A stretch of DNA of 64,000 nt from assembly GCA_034769895.1 (NCBI GenBank), contig CM068373.1, positions 436,647,080-436,711,079 of the forward strand, given 5' to 3'. Below the pieces are notes generated by a model. The model was not told the origin of the DNA. It ran no database searches and was given only the letters and a program-made list of their open reading frames with translations. Position 1 is the stretch's first letter. The number at the start of each line of letters is the position of its first letter. Below are positions 1 through 11,528 of this stretch, one piece after another. A program made the translations under genes and the position numbers. The DNA is from Magicicada septendecula. Taxonomy: Eukaryota; Arthropoda; Insecta; Hemiptera; Cicadidae.

Positions 1-1275
1 ATTAATTAGCCATCAATTATTTATCATTTACTACCATTTAAGTCTTCACAATTTCAAATTTATTATTAATATTCATATTACATTTTTATTATTTCATTTC
101 TTATTACCTTTCTACTTAACCCTTCACATTTTTATCATTGATTAGTCTGGGTGACTCCTGTATTCGCTATGCTTTCAATTGAATAGACATTTATAATCTT
201 ACTCCCTTTCTTCCTACTAACAACCACTATTAACAACCAGATTTACATATTATGACACCAATCTCTCCATTCTAACCCCCTTCACTAATTCCACTTACCT
301 CAATTTATTCTCCTCTTTGTACTAGGATGCGTGTACCCGAACTCTACCAACTCATTCCCTTATCGGTTCCTGACCCTTTCAGGTAACTCGTAACCCTCTT
401 TAAATCTATTCCTCCCGCTATGACACCTGTCGCTTATGACTCCCTACACCACTACCCTTACTACAAAATATCACCATCAACAAATATATTTACCATTTAC
501 TTTACTCAGCTTCTCTACATATAACCACTAACACCACTGTGTCCCTAAAATATCTAATACTCTCTTTGTGTTTTACTGGTATTTCAAAATTCTTATTTCT
601 CTAACTCCCATTAACTTTAATTGACTAACTCAAATGCCTTTATTTTAATAATTATCACTCAATCTCTATCCCTTTTTAAACACTTTACATTACTGTGATC
701 ATTGACAATTGCATTAGAAAATTCATCCCTCACCTACTAATAACAATACATCTCAATATCCAAATATATTACATGCTTAATCATGTATTATTCATTAGAA
801 TCTAAATCTCATAAAATCATTTAACTTCATTATCAAACTTTCTTTTGTACAACGTTAATTAAGTAAATAATTTTCAATTATTTAATTCAATCCCTTTAAA
901 ATCTCACAATTACTTTCATCACGTATTTAGTCTGTAAAATTTTATAATAATTATTAATTTATACTAATTAATTGAAAATTTAATTTAATTGATAATTAAT
1001 ATTATCAATTTCTACTACATATACACATTGTTTACTTAACACATAGTACACCATAATGTAATACACAAATACATTTAACATAATGACATCAACACATAAA
1101 AGAATATACAGTCCAACTTATTATTTGTTATCATTAACCACAAATCGTTTCATAAGACAATCCATTTCAAAACCACACTATTCACATAATTAAATGTTCA
1201 TACACAATAAAACAATTACCCTCCATCGTCGAATAACAGTCTAATCTTAGGTCTATAAAAGTCATTTATTATTGA
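1..1275 (-). repeat. Unit 1 internal noncoding region (partial)
   Basis: AT-rich sequence downstream (minus strand) of ORF2 in unit 1. Every frame I followed is closed by stops and I recognise no protein motif. The window begins about 130 bp past the site of the 1175-bp length difference, so it cannot be told whether this unit is the long or the short form. Confidence 0.8.
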
Positions 1276-1615
1276 CTACATTATATTAGTACTATCAATA
1301 TAATACTTATTTAATTTTTTATATCTTTCCACAATATCTTTTGAATTGATATGATTATTCCATATTATTCTCTCATGTACCTGGTCACGCTCGAGTATAG
1401 TCCTGTCGCCTTTAGTATATTCTGTTAAAATCAGGTAAGTTATATTATCATCGTTAACATCATCTACTGCTATCTCAATTTCACTATAAGGTAAGTACTC
1501 ATTATTATTACTTCTCTCTCCGTCTAACCTTTCTACGAATTCTTCATAATTTCTCTTTACTTTAAATATCTCTATTTCTCTCTTTCTCTCTCTCTCTCAA
1601 TATATTTCTCACCAT
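1276..1615 (-). pseudogene. Unit 1 ORF2, frame broken
   Basis: Counterpart of the 113-aa ORF2. The GA tract after its ATG position is 13 nt instead of 15, so translation from that ATG runs into an early stop and the downstream reading frame has no start codon. Confidence 0.65.
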
Positions 1616-1624
1616 AACACCAAG

Positions 1625-2302
1625 CTACACTCTCTCTCTCTCAAAATATGCAGGGGACACTAACTCATCATTACTGCACCACCTATGTAGTGCACAAAAA
1701 ACCCAGGGAAATTTATTTGCAGACATATCGTCTTCCAAATACTCGCGTGAAGCCATTTCTTCACCCCCTACTCCAACATTAAGGGAAAATTTTCCCCCCT
1801 GCAATCCCCTTATTACTATACTTTCTTTACACTTTCTCTCTAACTCAACACACTCTAACATCTCATTATCACTCCCAATATTCTCATCATCATTTTCTAA
1901 CACCATATTTCTATTTATATTGTCATAATTATCAACACCACTTACTTTATTATTCAAATTATCATTGCTACTCACCTTATAAATTAGCACCTTGTTTTTC
2001 GTCATATTGTCACTACTACTTACATTCTTATTCCTTATTTGACTTAATCTCTCATCTAACCTTTTATTCACTTCGTCAAATTGTTTATCAAAATTATCAT
2101 TTCGTTTTGTGATCTCATTTTTCATTTCATTGAATTTTACGTTAAATTTATTTGGGATTTATCTAATTTCACTTTTCTGTTCGTTAAATTTTTCATCAAA
2201 TTTAGCATTCTGTATATTAAAAAGTGTTTGCATCATTTTCACTATCTCGTTGTCGTCAGTCCTTTTAGTCGGGACTGGCGTTGAGTGAACACCCTCACTC
2301 AT
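1625..2302 (-). pseudogene. Unit 1 Gag-like ORF1 with premature stop
   Basis: Same reading frame as ORF1 of the other units, starting at the MSEGV methionine (2302). The codon after KSEIR is TAA at 2159-2161 where the other long-form copies read GAA (the E of REIPNN), so only about 47 residues would be made from the ATG. The frame reopens and runs to the ERERV stop at 1625. This is the only unit whose ORF1 is broken by a nonsense change, and it also has the most altered primer site. Confidence 0.75.
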
Positions 2303-2576
2303 GATTTGCGATTCAGTTACACTTGTCTGGCTATCATTTACACTGTCAGTGATGCTGCCATTTTTGAAAAACAAATTTTATTTGAAAATATTTCTTTCAA
2401 AATTTTACTATATATAACATCAAAAAGATATTCTATTTACCCATACTACACATATCCTAATCATAACATAACCTTCTTACTTACGTACCTTATTTATAAT
2501 TATTTACTTCAAATAACCATTCTGCTCCTCCCAGTAGGCTTGTATTTATATAAAGTCACTGTTCGGTATCGCTAAT

Positions 2577-3663
2577 TGTTAACAATCTTACAAAGTGTTA
2601 TTTAATCATTTATCGGTTTGTACATAAACACTTGTTGACGTCTGTATAATTCCGACGCCATTATTAAGGTTTGCCAAATATATATAAAATATTTACTTAC
2701 CAGGGTTCTTTTCCAGCGAACAGGAAGGCAGAATAGGGTTATTTTGTAAATAAATTAATTATTTATTTTCAAAAAAATCTATTACCTTTTATTACCTTCA
2801 TCACAATCATACATTGAATTCTCCCATTCAAACCCAAAGGTTCATTCCTGAACCCTCACTCTAACATGATTATTACATTTTTTCTTTTATTAATAAACGT
2901 AAATATAACTGAAAATTAGATTATTTAATTAATTAACCCACAAACCAGCACCTCTATGTTAACATACTTTTCACCCGCTCATGCACACGCAAATACCCCA
3001 TACCCATAGAGATCTCATTTTCTTTTAAATTGACATTATAATGATAATATTTTGGTTTAACCCTTATTAAAGTTTTATTCAAACCACATTTTGTTGCTCC
3101 GCTGAATTTTGTCCACGTGGTCCCGTCTCCTTACGTAATTGGCTTCATCTCGGATTTTCTTCTTCCTTTTTTATATTCACCACTCTTATCGAAATTGTTA
3201 ATTAAAACTCAACTTTCACTTCATTTCAATTAATACTGTATCTGTTATACTTTTACATATTTAGTTGTTGCAGGTGCCCGTAATTTATGTTTCGAAACTT
3301 ATATTTGTGACCGGCCAGCCACGGAGTAATTTTATACTGGGCGGATTTTACTGTGTTGAGTTCTTTGTTTCTGCACACTGGGCAAGAAAGACGGCTTCGT
3401 ACATGCTTTTCAAGCCGTTCACAGTGGCACACCCATGCGCAAATACGCTCCCCTCGTTGCTAACTTTCACATTCCCAGACTCATTAATGACTTTTGTGCA
3501 ACAACAACACCTATGTACGGCTTGGCTTGGAACCGCACTGACTGCAATGTGTTAAAAAACTGCCCAGCGTTTATGATTCAAGTGTTGTTCAGCTGGAGTG
3601 GCAATTACATTTTACAAGTATTTAAGAAAGAAAAAAAAACCCCCAATAGGTTGTCCCGTTACA
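2577..3663 (-). repeat. LTR-B copy 1
   Basis: Starts on the minus strand with TGTAACGGGACAA at 3663 and ends ...TTAACA at 2577, so it has TG...CA ends with a short inverted repeat (TGTAAC/GTTAACA). A TATAAAA box lies on the minus strand at 3336-3330 in a locally GC-richer stretch, placing the transcription start near 3305 and U3 at about 360 bp. A splice-donor-like CCTGGTAAGTAA lies at about 2704-2693. The primer site just inside (TAGCGATACC) is degenerate against TGGCGATTCC of copies 9-13. It lacks a 12-13 bp stretch (GCCAACATTATC) that LTRs 3-13 have. Two overlapping plus-strand ORFs of 92-96 codons here have no ATG-based support as genes. Confidence 0.9.
3330..3336 (-). promoter_or_regulatory. 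TATA box of LTR-B (representative)
   Basis: TATAAAA in the context CCCAGTATAAAATTACTCC, about 327 bp inside the element-5' end of the LTR. It is kept unchanged in all thirteen LTR-B copies, including the diverged terminal copy. It would drive transcription leftward into the ORF1/ORF2 internal region. Its role is inferred from motif and position. Confidence 0.6.
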
Positions 3664-5134
3664 AAACCCCCTCAATGAGAGGTTTTATGACAAAGCATAA
3701 AAACTCTCATTGACACTCTCATACTTTCTAAAGGGATCAGTGATTATTACATTAAAACAAACAACTCACATTTAACTTTGATCAAAATTTACACACCCTA
3801 CATCTTTAAATTTGCATATAAAATTAAAAACATTACATTTTAATTTCAATTGAAATTTTATTAATTAGCCATCAATTATTTATCATTTACTACCATTTAA
3901 GTCTTCACAATTTCAAATTTATTATTAATATTCATATTACATTATTATTATTTTATTTCTTATTACCTTTCTACTTAACCCTTCACATTTTTATCATTGA
4001 TTAGTCTGGGTGACTCCTGTATTCGCTATGCTTTCAATTGAATAGACATTTATAATCTTACTCCCTTTCTTCCTACTAACAACCACTATTAACAACCAGA
4101 TTTACATATTACGACACCAATCTCTCCATTCTAACCCCCTTCACTAATTCCACTTACCTCAATTTATTCTCCTCTTTGTACTAGGATGCGTGTACCCGAA
4201 CTCTACCAACTCATTCCCTTATCGGTTCCTGACCCTTTCAGGTAACTCGTAACCCTCTTTAAATCTATTCCTCCCGCTATGACACCTGTCGCTTATGACT
4301 CCCTACACCACTACCCTTACTACAAAATATCACCATCAACAAATATATTTACCATTTACTTTACTCAGCTTCTCTACATATAACCACTAACACCACTGTG
4401 TCCCTAAAATATCTAATACTCTCTTTGTGTTTTACTGGTATTTCAAAATTCTTATTTCTCTAACTCCCATTAACTTTAATTGACTAACTCAAATGCCTTT
4501 ATTTTAATAATTATCACTCAATCTCTATCCCTTTTTAAACACTTTACATTACTGTGATCATTGACAATTGCATTAGAAAATTCATCCCTCACCTACTAAT
4601 AACAATACATCTCAATATCCAAATATATTACATGCTTAATCATGTATTATTCATTAGAATCTAAATCTCATAAAATCATTTAACTTCATTATCAAACTTT
4701 CTTTTGTACAACGTTAATTAAGTAAATAATTTTCAATTATTTAATTCAAACCCTTTAAAATCTCACAATTACTTTCATCACGTATTTAGTCTGTAAAATT
4801 TTATAATTATTATTAATTTATACTAATTAATTGAAAACTTAATTTAATTGATAATTAATATTATCAATTTCTACTACATATACACATTGTTTACTTAACA
4901 CATAGTACACCATAATGTAATACACAAATACATTTAACATAATGACATCAACACATAAAAGAATATACAGTCCAACTTATTATTTGTTATCATTAACCAC
5001 AAATCGTTTCATAAGACAATCCATTTCAAAACCACACTATTCACATAATTAAATGTTCATACACAATAAAACAATTACCCTCCATCGTCGAATAACAGTC
5101 TAATCTTAGGTCTATACAAGTCATTTATTATAGA
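3664..5134 (-). repeat. Unit 2 internal noncoding region, short form
   Basis: Holds the LTR-proximal hairpin, then joins directly to the AT-rich block: the sequence passes from AAAGGGATCAG straight into TGATTATTACATT near 3740. Long units carry about 1175 bp between these points. The rest is AT-rich with no coding signal that I recognise. Confidence 0.85.
3672..3713 (-). other. 18-bp-stem hairpin beside the element-3' LTR (representative)
   Basis: Arms 3672-3689 (TCAATGAGAGGTTTTATG) and 3696-3713 (CATAAAAACTCTCATTGA) pair with one mismatch in 18 around a 6-nt loop. It starts 9 bp from the LTR end and includes the only purine run at the polypurine-tract position (GAGGGGG on the minus strand, next to TTT and the LTR). 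The same structure occurs at 7531, 11399, 16442, 21485, 26523, 31570, 36610, 41660, 46704, 51748 and 56796 (first base), with a few arm substitutions at 31570 and 36610. It is absent beside the terminal LTR at 61803. A role in RNA structure or plus-strand priming is inference. Confidence 0.7.
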
Positions 5135-5474
5135 CTACATTATATTAGTACTATCAATATAATACTTATTTAATTTTTTATATCTTTCCACAATATCTTT
5201 TGAATTGATATGATTATTCCATATTATTCTCTCATGTACCTGGTCACGCTCGAGTATAGTCCTGTCGCCTTTAGTATATTCTGTTAAAATCAGGTAAGTT
5301 ATATTATCATCGTTAACATCATCTACTGCTATCTCAATTTCACTATAAGGTAAGTACTCATTATTATTACTTCTCTCTCCGTCTAACCTTTCTACGAATT
5401 CTTCATAATTTCTCTTTACTTTAAATATCTCTATTTCTCTCTTTCTCTCTCTCTCTCAATATATTTCTCACCAT
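5135..5474 (-). pseudogene. Unit 2 ORF2, frame broken
   Basis: GA tract of 13 nt (two short of the open form) shifts the frame after the ATG at 5474. The downstream coding-like part (FVERLDGERS ... STNIM) is otherwise uninterrupted to its stop at 5135. Confidence 0.65.
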
Positions 5475-5483
5475 AACACCAAG

Positions 5484-6161
5484 CTACACTCTCTCTCTCT
5501 CAAAATATGCAGGGGACACTAACTCATCATTACTGCACCACCTATGTAGTGCACAAAAAACCCAGGGAAATTTATTTGCAGACATATCGTCTTCCAAATA
5601 CTCGCGTGAAGCCATTTCTTCACCCCCTACTCCAACATTAAGGGAAAATTTTCCCCCCTGCAATCCCCTTATTACTATACTTTCTTTACACTTTCTCTCT
5701 AACTCAACACACTCTAACATCTCATTATCACTCCCAATATTCTCATCATCATTTTCTAACACCATATTTCTATTTATATTGTCATAATTATCAACACCAC
5801 TTACTTTATTATTCAAATTATCATTGCTACTCACCTTATAAATTAGCACCTTGTTTTTCGTCATATTGTCACTACTACTTACCTTCTTATTCCTTATTTG
5901 ACTTAATCTCTCATCTAACCTTTTATTCACTTCGTCAAATTGTTTATCAAAATTATCATTTCGTTTTGTGATCTCATTTTTCATTTCATTGAATTTTACG
6001 TTAAATTTATTATGGAATTCAGTAATTTCACTTTTCAGTTCGTTAAATTTTTCATCAAATTTAGCATTCTGTATATTAAAAAGTGTTTGCATCATTTTCA
6101 CTATCTCGTTGTCGTCAGTCCTTTTAGTCGGGACTGGCGTTGAGTGAACACCCTCACTCAT
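5484..6161 (-). CDS. Unit 2 Gag-like ORF1 (225 aa), variant form
   Basis: Begins at the first ATG of the frame (6161, MSEGV). The frame is open further upstream, but without an ATG. It ends ERERV-stop. Compared with units 3-13 it reads TEFHNKF in place of REIPNNF in the coiled coil, and EITKRND in place of EIKKRND. The KRND difference is shared with unit 1, so units 1-2 form a left-hand subgroup. Confidence 0.7.
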   Translation of the reverse strand: MSEGVHSTPVPTKRTDDNEIVKMMQTLFNIQNAKFDEKFNELKSEITEFHNKFNVKFNEMKNEITKRNDNFDKQFDEVNKRLDERLSQIRNKKVSSSDNMTKNKVLIYKVSSNDNLNNKVSGVDNYDNINRNMVLENDDENIGSDNEMLECVELERKCKESIVIRGLQGGKFSLNVGVGGEEMASREYLEDDMSANKFPWVFCALHRWCSNDELVSPAYFERERV

Positions 6162-6435
6162 GATTTGCGATTCAGTTACACTTGTCTGGCTATCATTTAC
6201 ACTGTCAGTGATGCTGCCATTTTTGAAAAACAAATTTTATTTGAAAATATTTCTTTCAAAATTTTACTATATATAACATCAAAAAGATATTCTATTTACC
6301 CATACTACACATATCCTAATCATAACATAACCTTCTTACTTACGTACCTTATTTATAATTATTTACTTCAAATAACCATTCTGCTCCTCCCAGTAGGCTT
6401 GTATTTATATAAAGTCACTGTTCGGAATCGCTAAT

Positions 6436-7522
6436 TGTTAACAATCTTACAAAGTGTTATTTAATCATTTATCGGTTTGTACATAAACACTTGTTGACGT
6501 CTGTATAATTCCGACGCCATTATTAAGGTTTGCCAAATATATATAAAATATTTACTTACCAGGGTTCTTTTCCAGCGAACAGGAAGGCAGAATAGGGTTA
6601 TTTAGTAAATAAATTAATTATTTATTTTCAAAAAAATCTATTACCTTTTATTACCTTCATCACAATCATACATTGAATTCTCCCATTCAAACCCAAAGGT
6701 TCATTCCTGAACCCTCACTCTAACATGATTATTACATTTTTTCTTTTATTAATAAACGTAAATATAACTGAAAATTAGATTATTTAATTAATTAACCCAC
6801 AAACCAGCACCTCTATGGTAACATACTTGTCACCCGCTCATGCACACGCAAATACCCCATACCCATAGAGATCTCATTTTCTTTTAAATTGACATTATAA
6901 TGATAATATTTTAGTTTAACCCTTATTAAAGTTTTATTCAAACCACATTTTGTTGCTCCGCTGAATTTTGTCCACGTGGTCCCGTCTCCTTACGTAATTG
7001 GCTTCATCTCGGATTTTCTTCTTCCTTTTTTATATTCACCACTCTTATCGAAATTGTTAATTAAAACTCAACTTTCACTTCATTTCAATTAATACTGTAT
7101 CTGTTATACTTTTACATATTTAGTTGTTGCAGGTGCCCGTAATTTATGTTTCGAAACTTATATTTGTGACCGGCCAGCCACGGAGTAATTTTATACTGGG
7201 CGGATTTTACTGTGTTGAGTTCTTTGTTTCTGCACACTGGGCAAGAAAGACGGCTTCGTACATGCTTTTCAAGCCGTTCACAGTGGCACACCCATGCGCA
7301 AATACGCTCCCCTCGTTGCTAACTTTCACATTCCCAGACTCATTAATGACTTTTGTGCAACAACAACACCTATGTACGGCTTGGCTTGGAACCGCACTGA
7401 CTGCAATGTGTTAAAAAACTGCCCAGCGTTTATGATTCAAGTGTTGTTCAGCTGGAGTGGCAATTACATTTTACAAGTATTTAAGAAAGAAAAAAAAACC
7501 CCCAATAGGTTGTCCCGTTACA
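6436..7522 (-). repeat. LTR-B copy 2
   Basis: Nearly identical to copy 1, including absence of the 12-13 bp GCCAACATTATC stretch. TATA box at 7195-7189. The primer-site-like sequence inside reads TAGCGATTCC, with the second base changed from the TGG expected opposite a tRNA CCA end. Confidence 0.9.
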
Positions 7523-8993
7523 AAACCCCCTCAATGAGAGGTTTTATGACAAAGCATAAAAACTCTCATTGACACTCTCATACTTTCTAAAGGGATCAGT
7601 GATTATTACATTAAAACAAACAACTCACATTTAACTTTGATCAAAATTTACACACCCTACATCTTTAAATTTGCATATAAAATTAAAAACATTACATTTT
7701 AATTTCAATTGAAATTTTATTAATTAGCCATCAATTATTTATCATTTACTACCATTTAAGTCTTCACAATTTCAAATTTATTATTAATATTCATATTACA
7801 TTATTATTATTTTATTTCTTATTACCTTTCTACTTAACCCTTCACATTTTTATCATTGATTAGTCTGGGTGACTCCTGTATTCGCTATGCTTTCAATTGA
7901 ATAGACATTTATAATCTTACTCCCTTTCTTCCTACTAACAACCACTATTAACAACCAGATTTACATATTACGACACCAATCTCTCCATTCTAACCCCCTT
8001 CACTAATTCCACTTACCTCAATTTATTCTCCTCTTTGTACTAGGATGCGTGTACCCGAACTCTACCAACTCATTCCCTTATCGGTTCCTGACCCTTTCAG
8101 GTAACTCGTAACCCTCTTTAAATCTATTCCTCCCGCTATGACACCTGTCGCTTATGACTCCCTACACCACTACCCTTACTACAAAATATCACCATCAACA
8201 AATATATTTACCATTTACTTTACTCAGCTTCTCTACATATAACCACTAACACCACTGTGTCCCTAAAATATCTAATACTCTCTTTGTGTTTTACTGGTAT
8301 TTCAAAATTCTTATTTCTCTAACTCCCATTAACTTTAATTGACTAACTCAAATGCCTTTATTTTAATAATTATCACTCAATCTCTATCCCTTTTTAAACA
8401 CTTTACATTACTGTGATCATTGACAATTGCATTAGAAAATTCATCCCTCACCTACTAATAACAATACATCTCAATATCCAAATATATTACATGCTTAATC
8501 ATGTATTATTCATTAGAATCTAAATCTCATAAAATCATTTAACTTCATTATCAAACTTTCTTTTGTACAACGTTAATTAAGTAAATAATTTTCAATTATT
8601 TAATTCAAACCCTTTAAAATCTCACAATTACTTTCATCACGTATTTAGTCTGTAAAATTTTATAATTATTATTAATTTATACTAATTAATTGAAAACTTA
8701 ATTTAATTGATAATTAATATTATCAATTTCTACTACATATACACATTGTTTACTTAACACATAGTACACCATAATGTAATACACAAATACATTTAACATA
8801 ATGACATCAACACATAAAAGAATATACAGTCCAACTTATTATTTGTTATCATTAACCACAAATCGTTTCATAAGACAATCCATTTCAAAACCACACTATT
8901 CACATAATTAAATGTTCATACACAATAAAACAATTACCCTCCATCGTCGAATAACAGTCTAATCTTAGGTCTATACAAGTCATTTATTATAGA
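7523..8993 (-). repeat. Unit 3 internal noncoding region, short form
   Basis: Second copy carrying the 1175-bp deletion, with the same junction as unit 2 and an almost identical AT-rich block, so the two probably arose by duplication of one deleted unit. Confidence 0.85.
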
Positions 8994-9335
8994 CTACATT
9001 ATATTAGTACTATCAATATAATACTTATTTAATTTTTTATATCTTTCCACAATATCTTTTGAATTGATATGATTATTCCATATTATTCTCTCATGTACCT
9101 GGTCACGCTCGAGTATAGTCCTGTCGCCTTTAGTATATTCTGTTAAAATCAGGTAAGTTATATTATCATCGTTAACATCATCTACTGCTATCTCAATTTC
9201 ACTATAAGGTAAGTACTCATTATTATTACTTCTCTCTCCGTCTAACCTTTCTACGAATTCTTCATAATTTCTCTTTACTTTAAATATCTCTATTTCTCTC
9301 TTTCTCTCTCTCTCTCTCAATATATTTCTCACCAT
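8994..9335 (-). CDS. Unit 3 ORF2 (113 aa), unknown function
   Basis: Starts at an ATG (MVRNIL) 9 bp after the ORF1 stop on the minus strand and runs to a TAG at 8994. The N-terminus is encoded by a GA microsatellite (RERERKREIEIF). The rest is an acidic mixed segment (NNNEYLPYSEIEIAVDDVNDD) followed by EYTKGDRTILERDQVHERIIW. I recognise no domain. It is either a separate small protein or, more likely, the C-terminal part of an ancestral Gag split from ORF1 by GA-repeat slippage: in all units the ORF1 frame and this frame are out of register. Translation in the cell is not shown. Confidence 0.5.
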   Translation of the reverse strand: MVRNILRERERKREIEIFKVKRNYEEFVERLDGERSNNNEYLPYSEIEIAVDDVNDDNITYLILTEYTKGDRTILERDQVHERIIWNNHINSKDIVERYKKLNKYYIDSTNIM

Positions 9336-9344
9336 AACACCAAG

Positions 9345-10022
9345 CTACACTCTCTCTCTCTCAAAATATGCAGGGGACACTAACTCATCATTACTGCACC
9401 AACTATGAAGTGCACAAAAAACCCAGGGAAATTTATTTGCAGACATATCGTCTTCCAAATACTCGCGTGAAGCCATTTCTTCACCCCCTACTCCAACATT
9501 AAGGGAAAATTTTCCCCCCTGCAATCCCCTTATGACTATACTTTCTTTACACTTTCTCTCTAACTCAACACACTCTAACATCTCATTATCACTCCCAATA
9601 TTCTCATCATCATTTTCTAACACCATATTTCTATTTATATTGTCATAATTATCAACACCACTTACTTTATTATTCAAATTATCATTGCTACTCACCTTAT
9701 TAATTAGCACCTTGTTTTTCGTCATATTGTCACTGCTACTTACCTTCTTATTCCTTATTTGACTTAATCTCTCATCTAACCTTTTATTCACTTCGTCAAA
9801 TTGTTTATCAAAATTATCATTTCGTTTTTTGATCTCATTTTTCATTTCATTGAATTTTACGTTAAAATTATTTGGGATTTCTCTAATTTCACTTTTCTGT
9901 TCGTTAAATTTTTCATCAAATTTAGCATTCTGTATATTAAAAAGTGTTTGCATCATTTTCACTATCTCGTTGTCGTCAGTCCTTTTAGTCGGGACTGGCG
10001 TTGAGTGAACACCCTCACTCAT
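9345..10022 (-). CDS. Unit 3 Gag-like ORF1 (225 aa)
   Basis: First ORF after the primer-site-like sequence on the minus strand, the position of gag in LTR retrotransposons, starting at the first in-frame ATG. Residues about 19-92 form a strong coiled coil (repeats of the type FDEKFNEQKSEI / FDKQFDEVNKRLDERL), residues about 95-148 are Asn/Ser/Asp-rich and low in complexity, and residues about 150-220 are a more globular-looking part (ELERKCKESIVIRGLQGGKF, then FPWVFCALHSWCSNDEL). No CCHC zinc knuckle and no major homology region is visible; the four cysteines (about 151, 158, 203, 209) do not fit that spacing. It ends ERERV-stop because of the phase of a GA repeat. A short upstream ATG (MAASLTV-stop) lies about 70 bp before the start. 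Gag identity is inferred from position and coiled coil. Confidence 0.65.
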   Translation of the reverse strand: MSEGVHSTPVPTKRTDDNEIVKMMQTLFNIQNAKFDEKFNEQKSEIREIPNNFNVKFNEMKNEIKKRNDNFDKQFDEVNKRLDERLSQIRNKKVSSSDNMTKNKVLINKVSSNDNLNNKVSGVDNYDNINRNMVLENDDENIGSDNEMLECVELERKCKESIVIRGLQGGKFSLNVGVGGEEMASREYLEDDMSANKFPWVFCALHSWCSNDELVSPAYFERERV

Positions 10023-10296
10023 GATTTGCGATTCAGTTACACTTGTCTGGCTATCATTTACACTGTCAGTGATGCTGCCATTTTTGAAAAACAAATTTTA
10101 TTTGAATATATTTCTTTCAAAATTTTACTATATATAACATCAAAAAGATATTCTATTTACCCATACTACACATAGCCTAATCATAACATAACCTTCTTAC
10201 TTACGTACCTTATTTATAATTATTTACTTCAAATAACCATTCTGCTCCTCCCAGTAGGCTTGTATTTATATAAAGTCACTGTTCGGAACCGCCAAT

Positions 10297-11390
10297 TGTT
10301 AACAATCTTACAAAGTGTTATTTAATCATTTATCGGTTTGTACATAAACACTTGTTGACGTCTGTATAATTCCGACGCCATTATTAAGGTTTGCCAAATA
10401 TATATAAAATAGTTACTTACCAGGGTTCTTTTCCAGCGAACAGGAAGGCAGAATAGGGTTATTTAGTAAATAAATTAATTATTTATTTTCAAAAAAATCT
10501 ATTACCTTTTATTACCTTCATCACAATCATACATTGAATTCTCCCATTCAAACCCAAAGCCAACATTATCGGTTCATTCCTGAACCCTCACTCTAACATG
10601 ATTATTACATTTTTTCTTTTATTAATAAACCAAAATATAACTGAAAATTAGATTATTTAATTAATTAACCCACAAACCAGCACCTCTATGTTAACATACT
10701 TTTCACCCGCTCATGCACACGCAAACACCCCATACCCATAGAGATCTCATTGTCTTTTAAATTGACATTATAATGATAATATTTTGGTTTAACCCTTATT
10801 AAAGTTTTATTCAAACCACATTTTGTTGCTCCGCTGAATTTTGTCCACGTGGTCCCGTCTCCTTACGTAATTGGCTTCATCTCGGATTTTCTTCTTCCTT
10901 TTTTATATTCACCACTCTTATCGAAATTGTTAATTAAAACTCAACTTTCACTTCATTTCAATTAATACTGTATCTTTTACATATTTAGTTGTTGCAGGTG
11001 CCCGTAATTTATGTTTCGAAACTTATATTTGTGACCGGCCAGCTACGGAGTAATTTTATACTGGGCGGATTTTACTGTGTTGAGTTCTTTGTTTCTGCAC
11101 ACTGGGCAAGAAAGACGGCTTCGTACATGCTTTTCAAGCCGTTCACAGTGGCACACCCATGCGCAAATACGCTCCCCTCGTTGCTAACTTTCACATTCCC
11201 AGACTCATTAATGACTTTTGTGCAACAACAACACCTATGTACGGCTTGGCTTGGAACCGCACTGACTGCAATGTGTTAAAAAACTGCCCAGCGTTTATGA
11301 TTCAAGTGTTGTTCAGCTGGAGTGGCAATTACATTTTACAAGTATTTAAGAAAGAAAAAAAAAAAAACCCCAATAGGTTGTCCCGTTACA
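10297..11390 (-). repeat. LTR-B copy 3
   Basis: First copy from the left with the GCCAACATTATC stretch. It lacks a 9-bp stretch near the middle (CTGTATCTTTTAC instead of CTGTATCTGTTATACTTTTAC). TATA box at 11060-11054. Primer-site-like sequence TGGCGGTTCC just inside. Confidence 0.9.
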
Positions 11391-11528
11391 AAACCCCCTC
11401 AATGAGAGGTTTTATGACAAAGCATAAAAACTCTCATTGACACTCTCATACTTTCTAAAGGGATCAGTTGGAATATGTTACCACAACCCCCTGTATTGTT
11501 TATATAAAAAAAATGGTTAAATCACCCT

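Noticed and set aside
2081..2284. 67-codon plus-strand ORF (MFIKIIISF...) repeated in every unit
   Set aside because: It is the antisense shadow of the coiled-coil part of ORF1, starts at a non-ATG codon, and its Phe/Ile-rich composition simply mirrors Lys/Asn/Glu codons.
2285..2575. 96-codon plus-strand ORF in units 1 and 2
   Set aside because: It covers the leader and antisense of the ORF1 start. It is present only in the two left units and lacks a supported start.
3265..3713. Two overlapping plus-strand ORFs of 92-96 codons repeated in the LTRs
   Set aside because: They lie antisense inside LTR-B over the promoter region. The longer begins at TTG rather than ATG, and in copy 13 both are disrupted. 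They look like a consequence of higher GC in U3.
9345..10022. ORF1 start at the upstream MFFKNGSITD position
   Set aside because: That first codon is TTG. Units 10 and 12 have an in-frame TAA just before the conserved region. The first ATG in frame is at MSEGV, so the shorter form was used.
9345..10022. CCHC zinc knuckle in the FCALHSWCSNDE part of ORF1
   Set aside because: The cysteine and histidine spacing does not fit CX2CX4HX4C.
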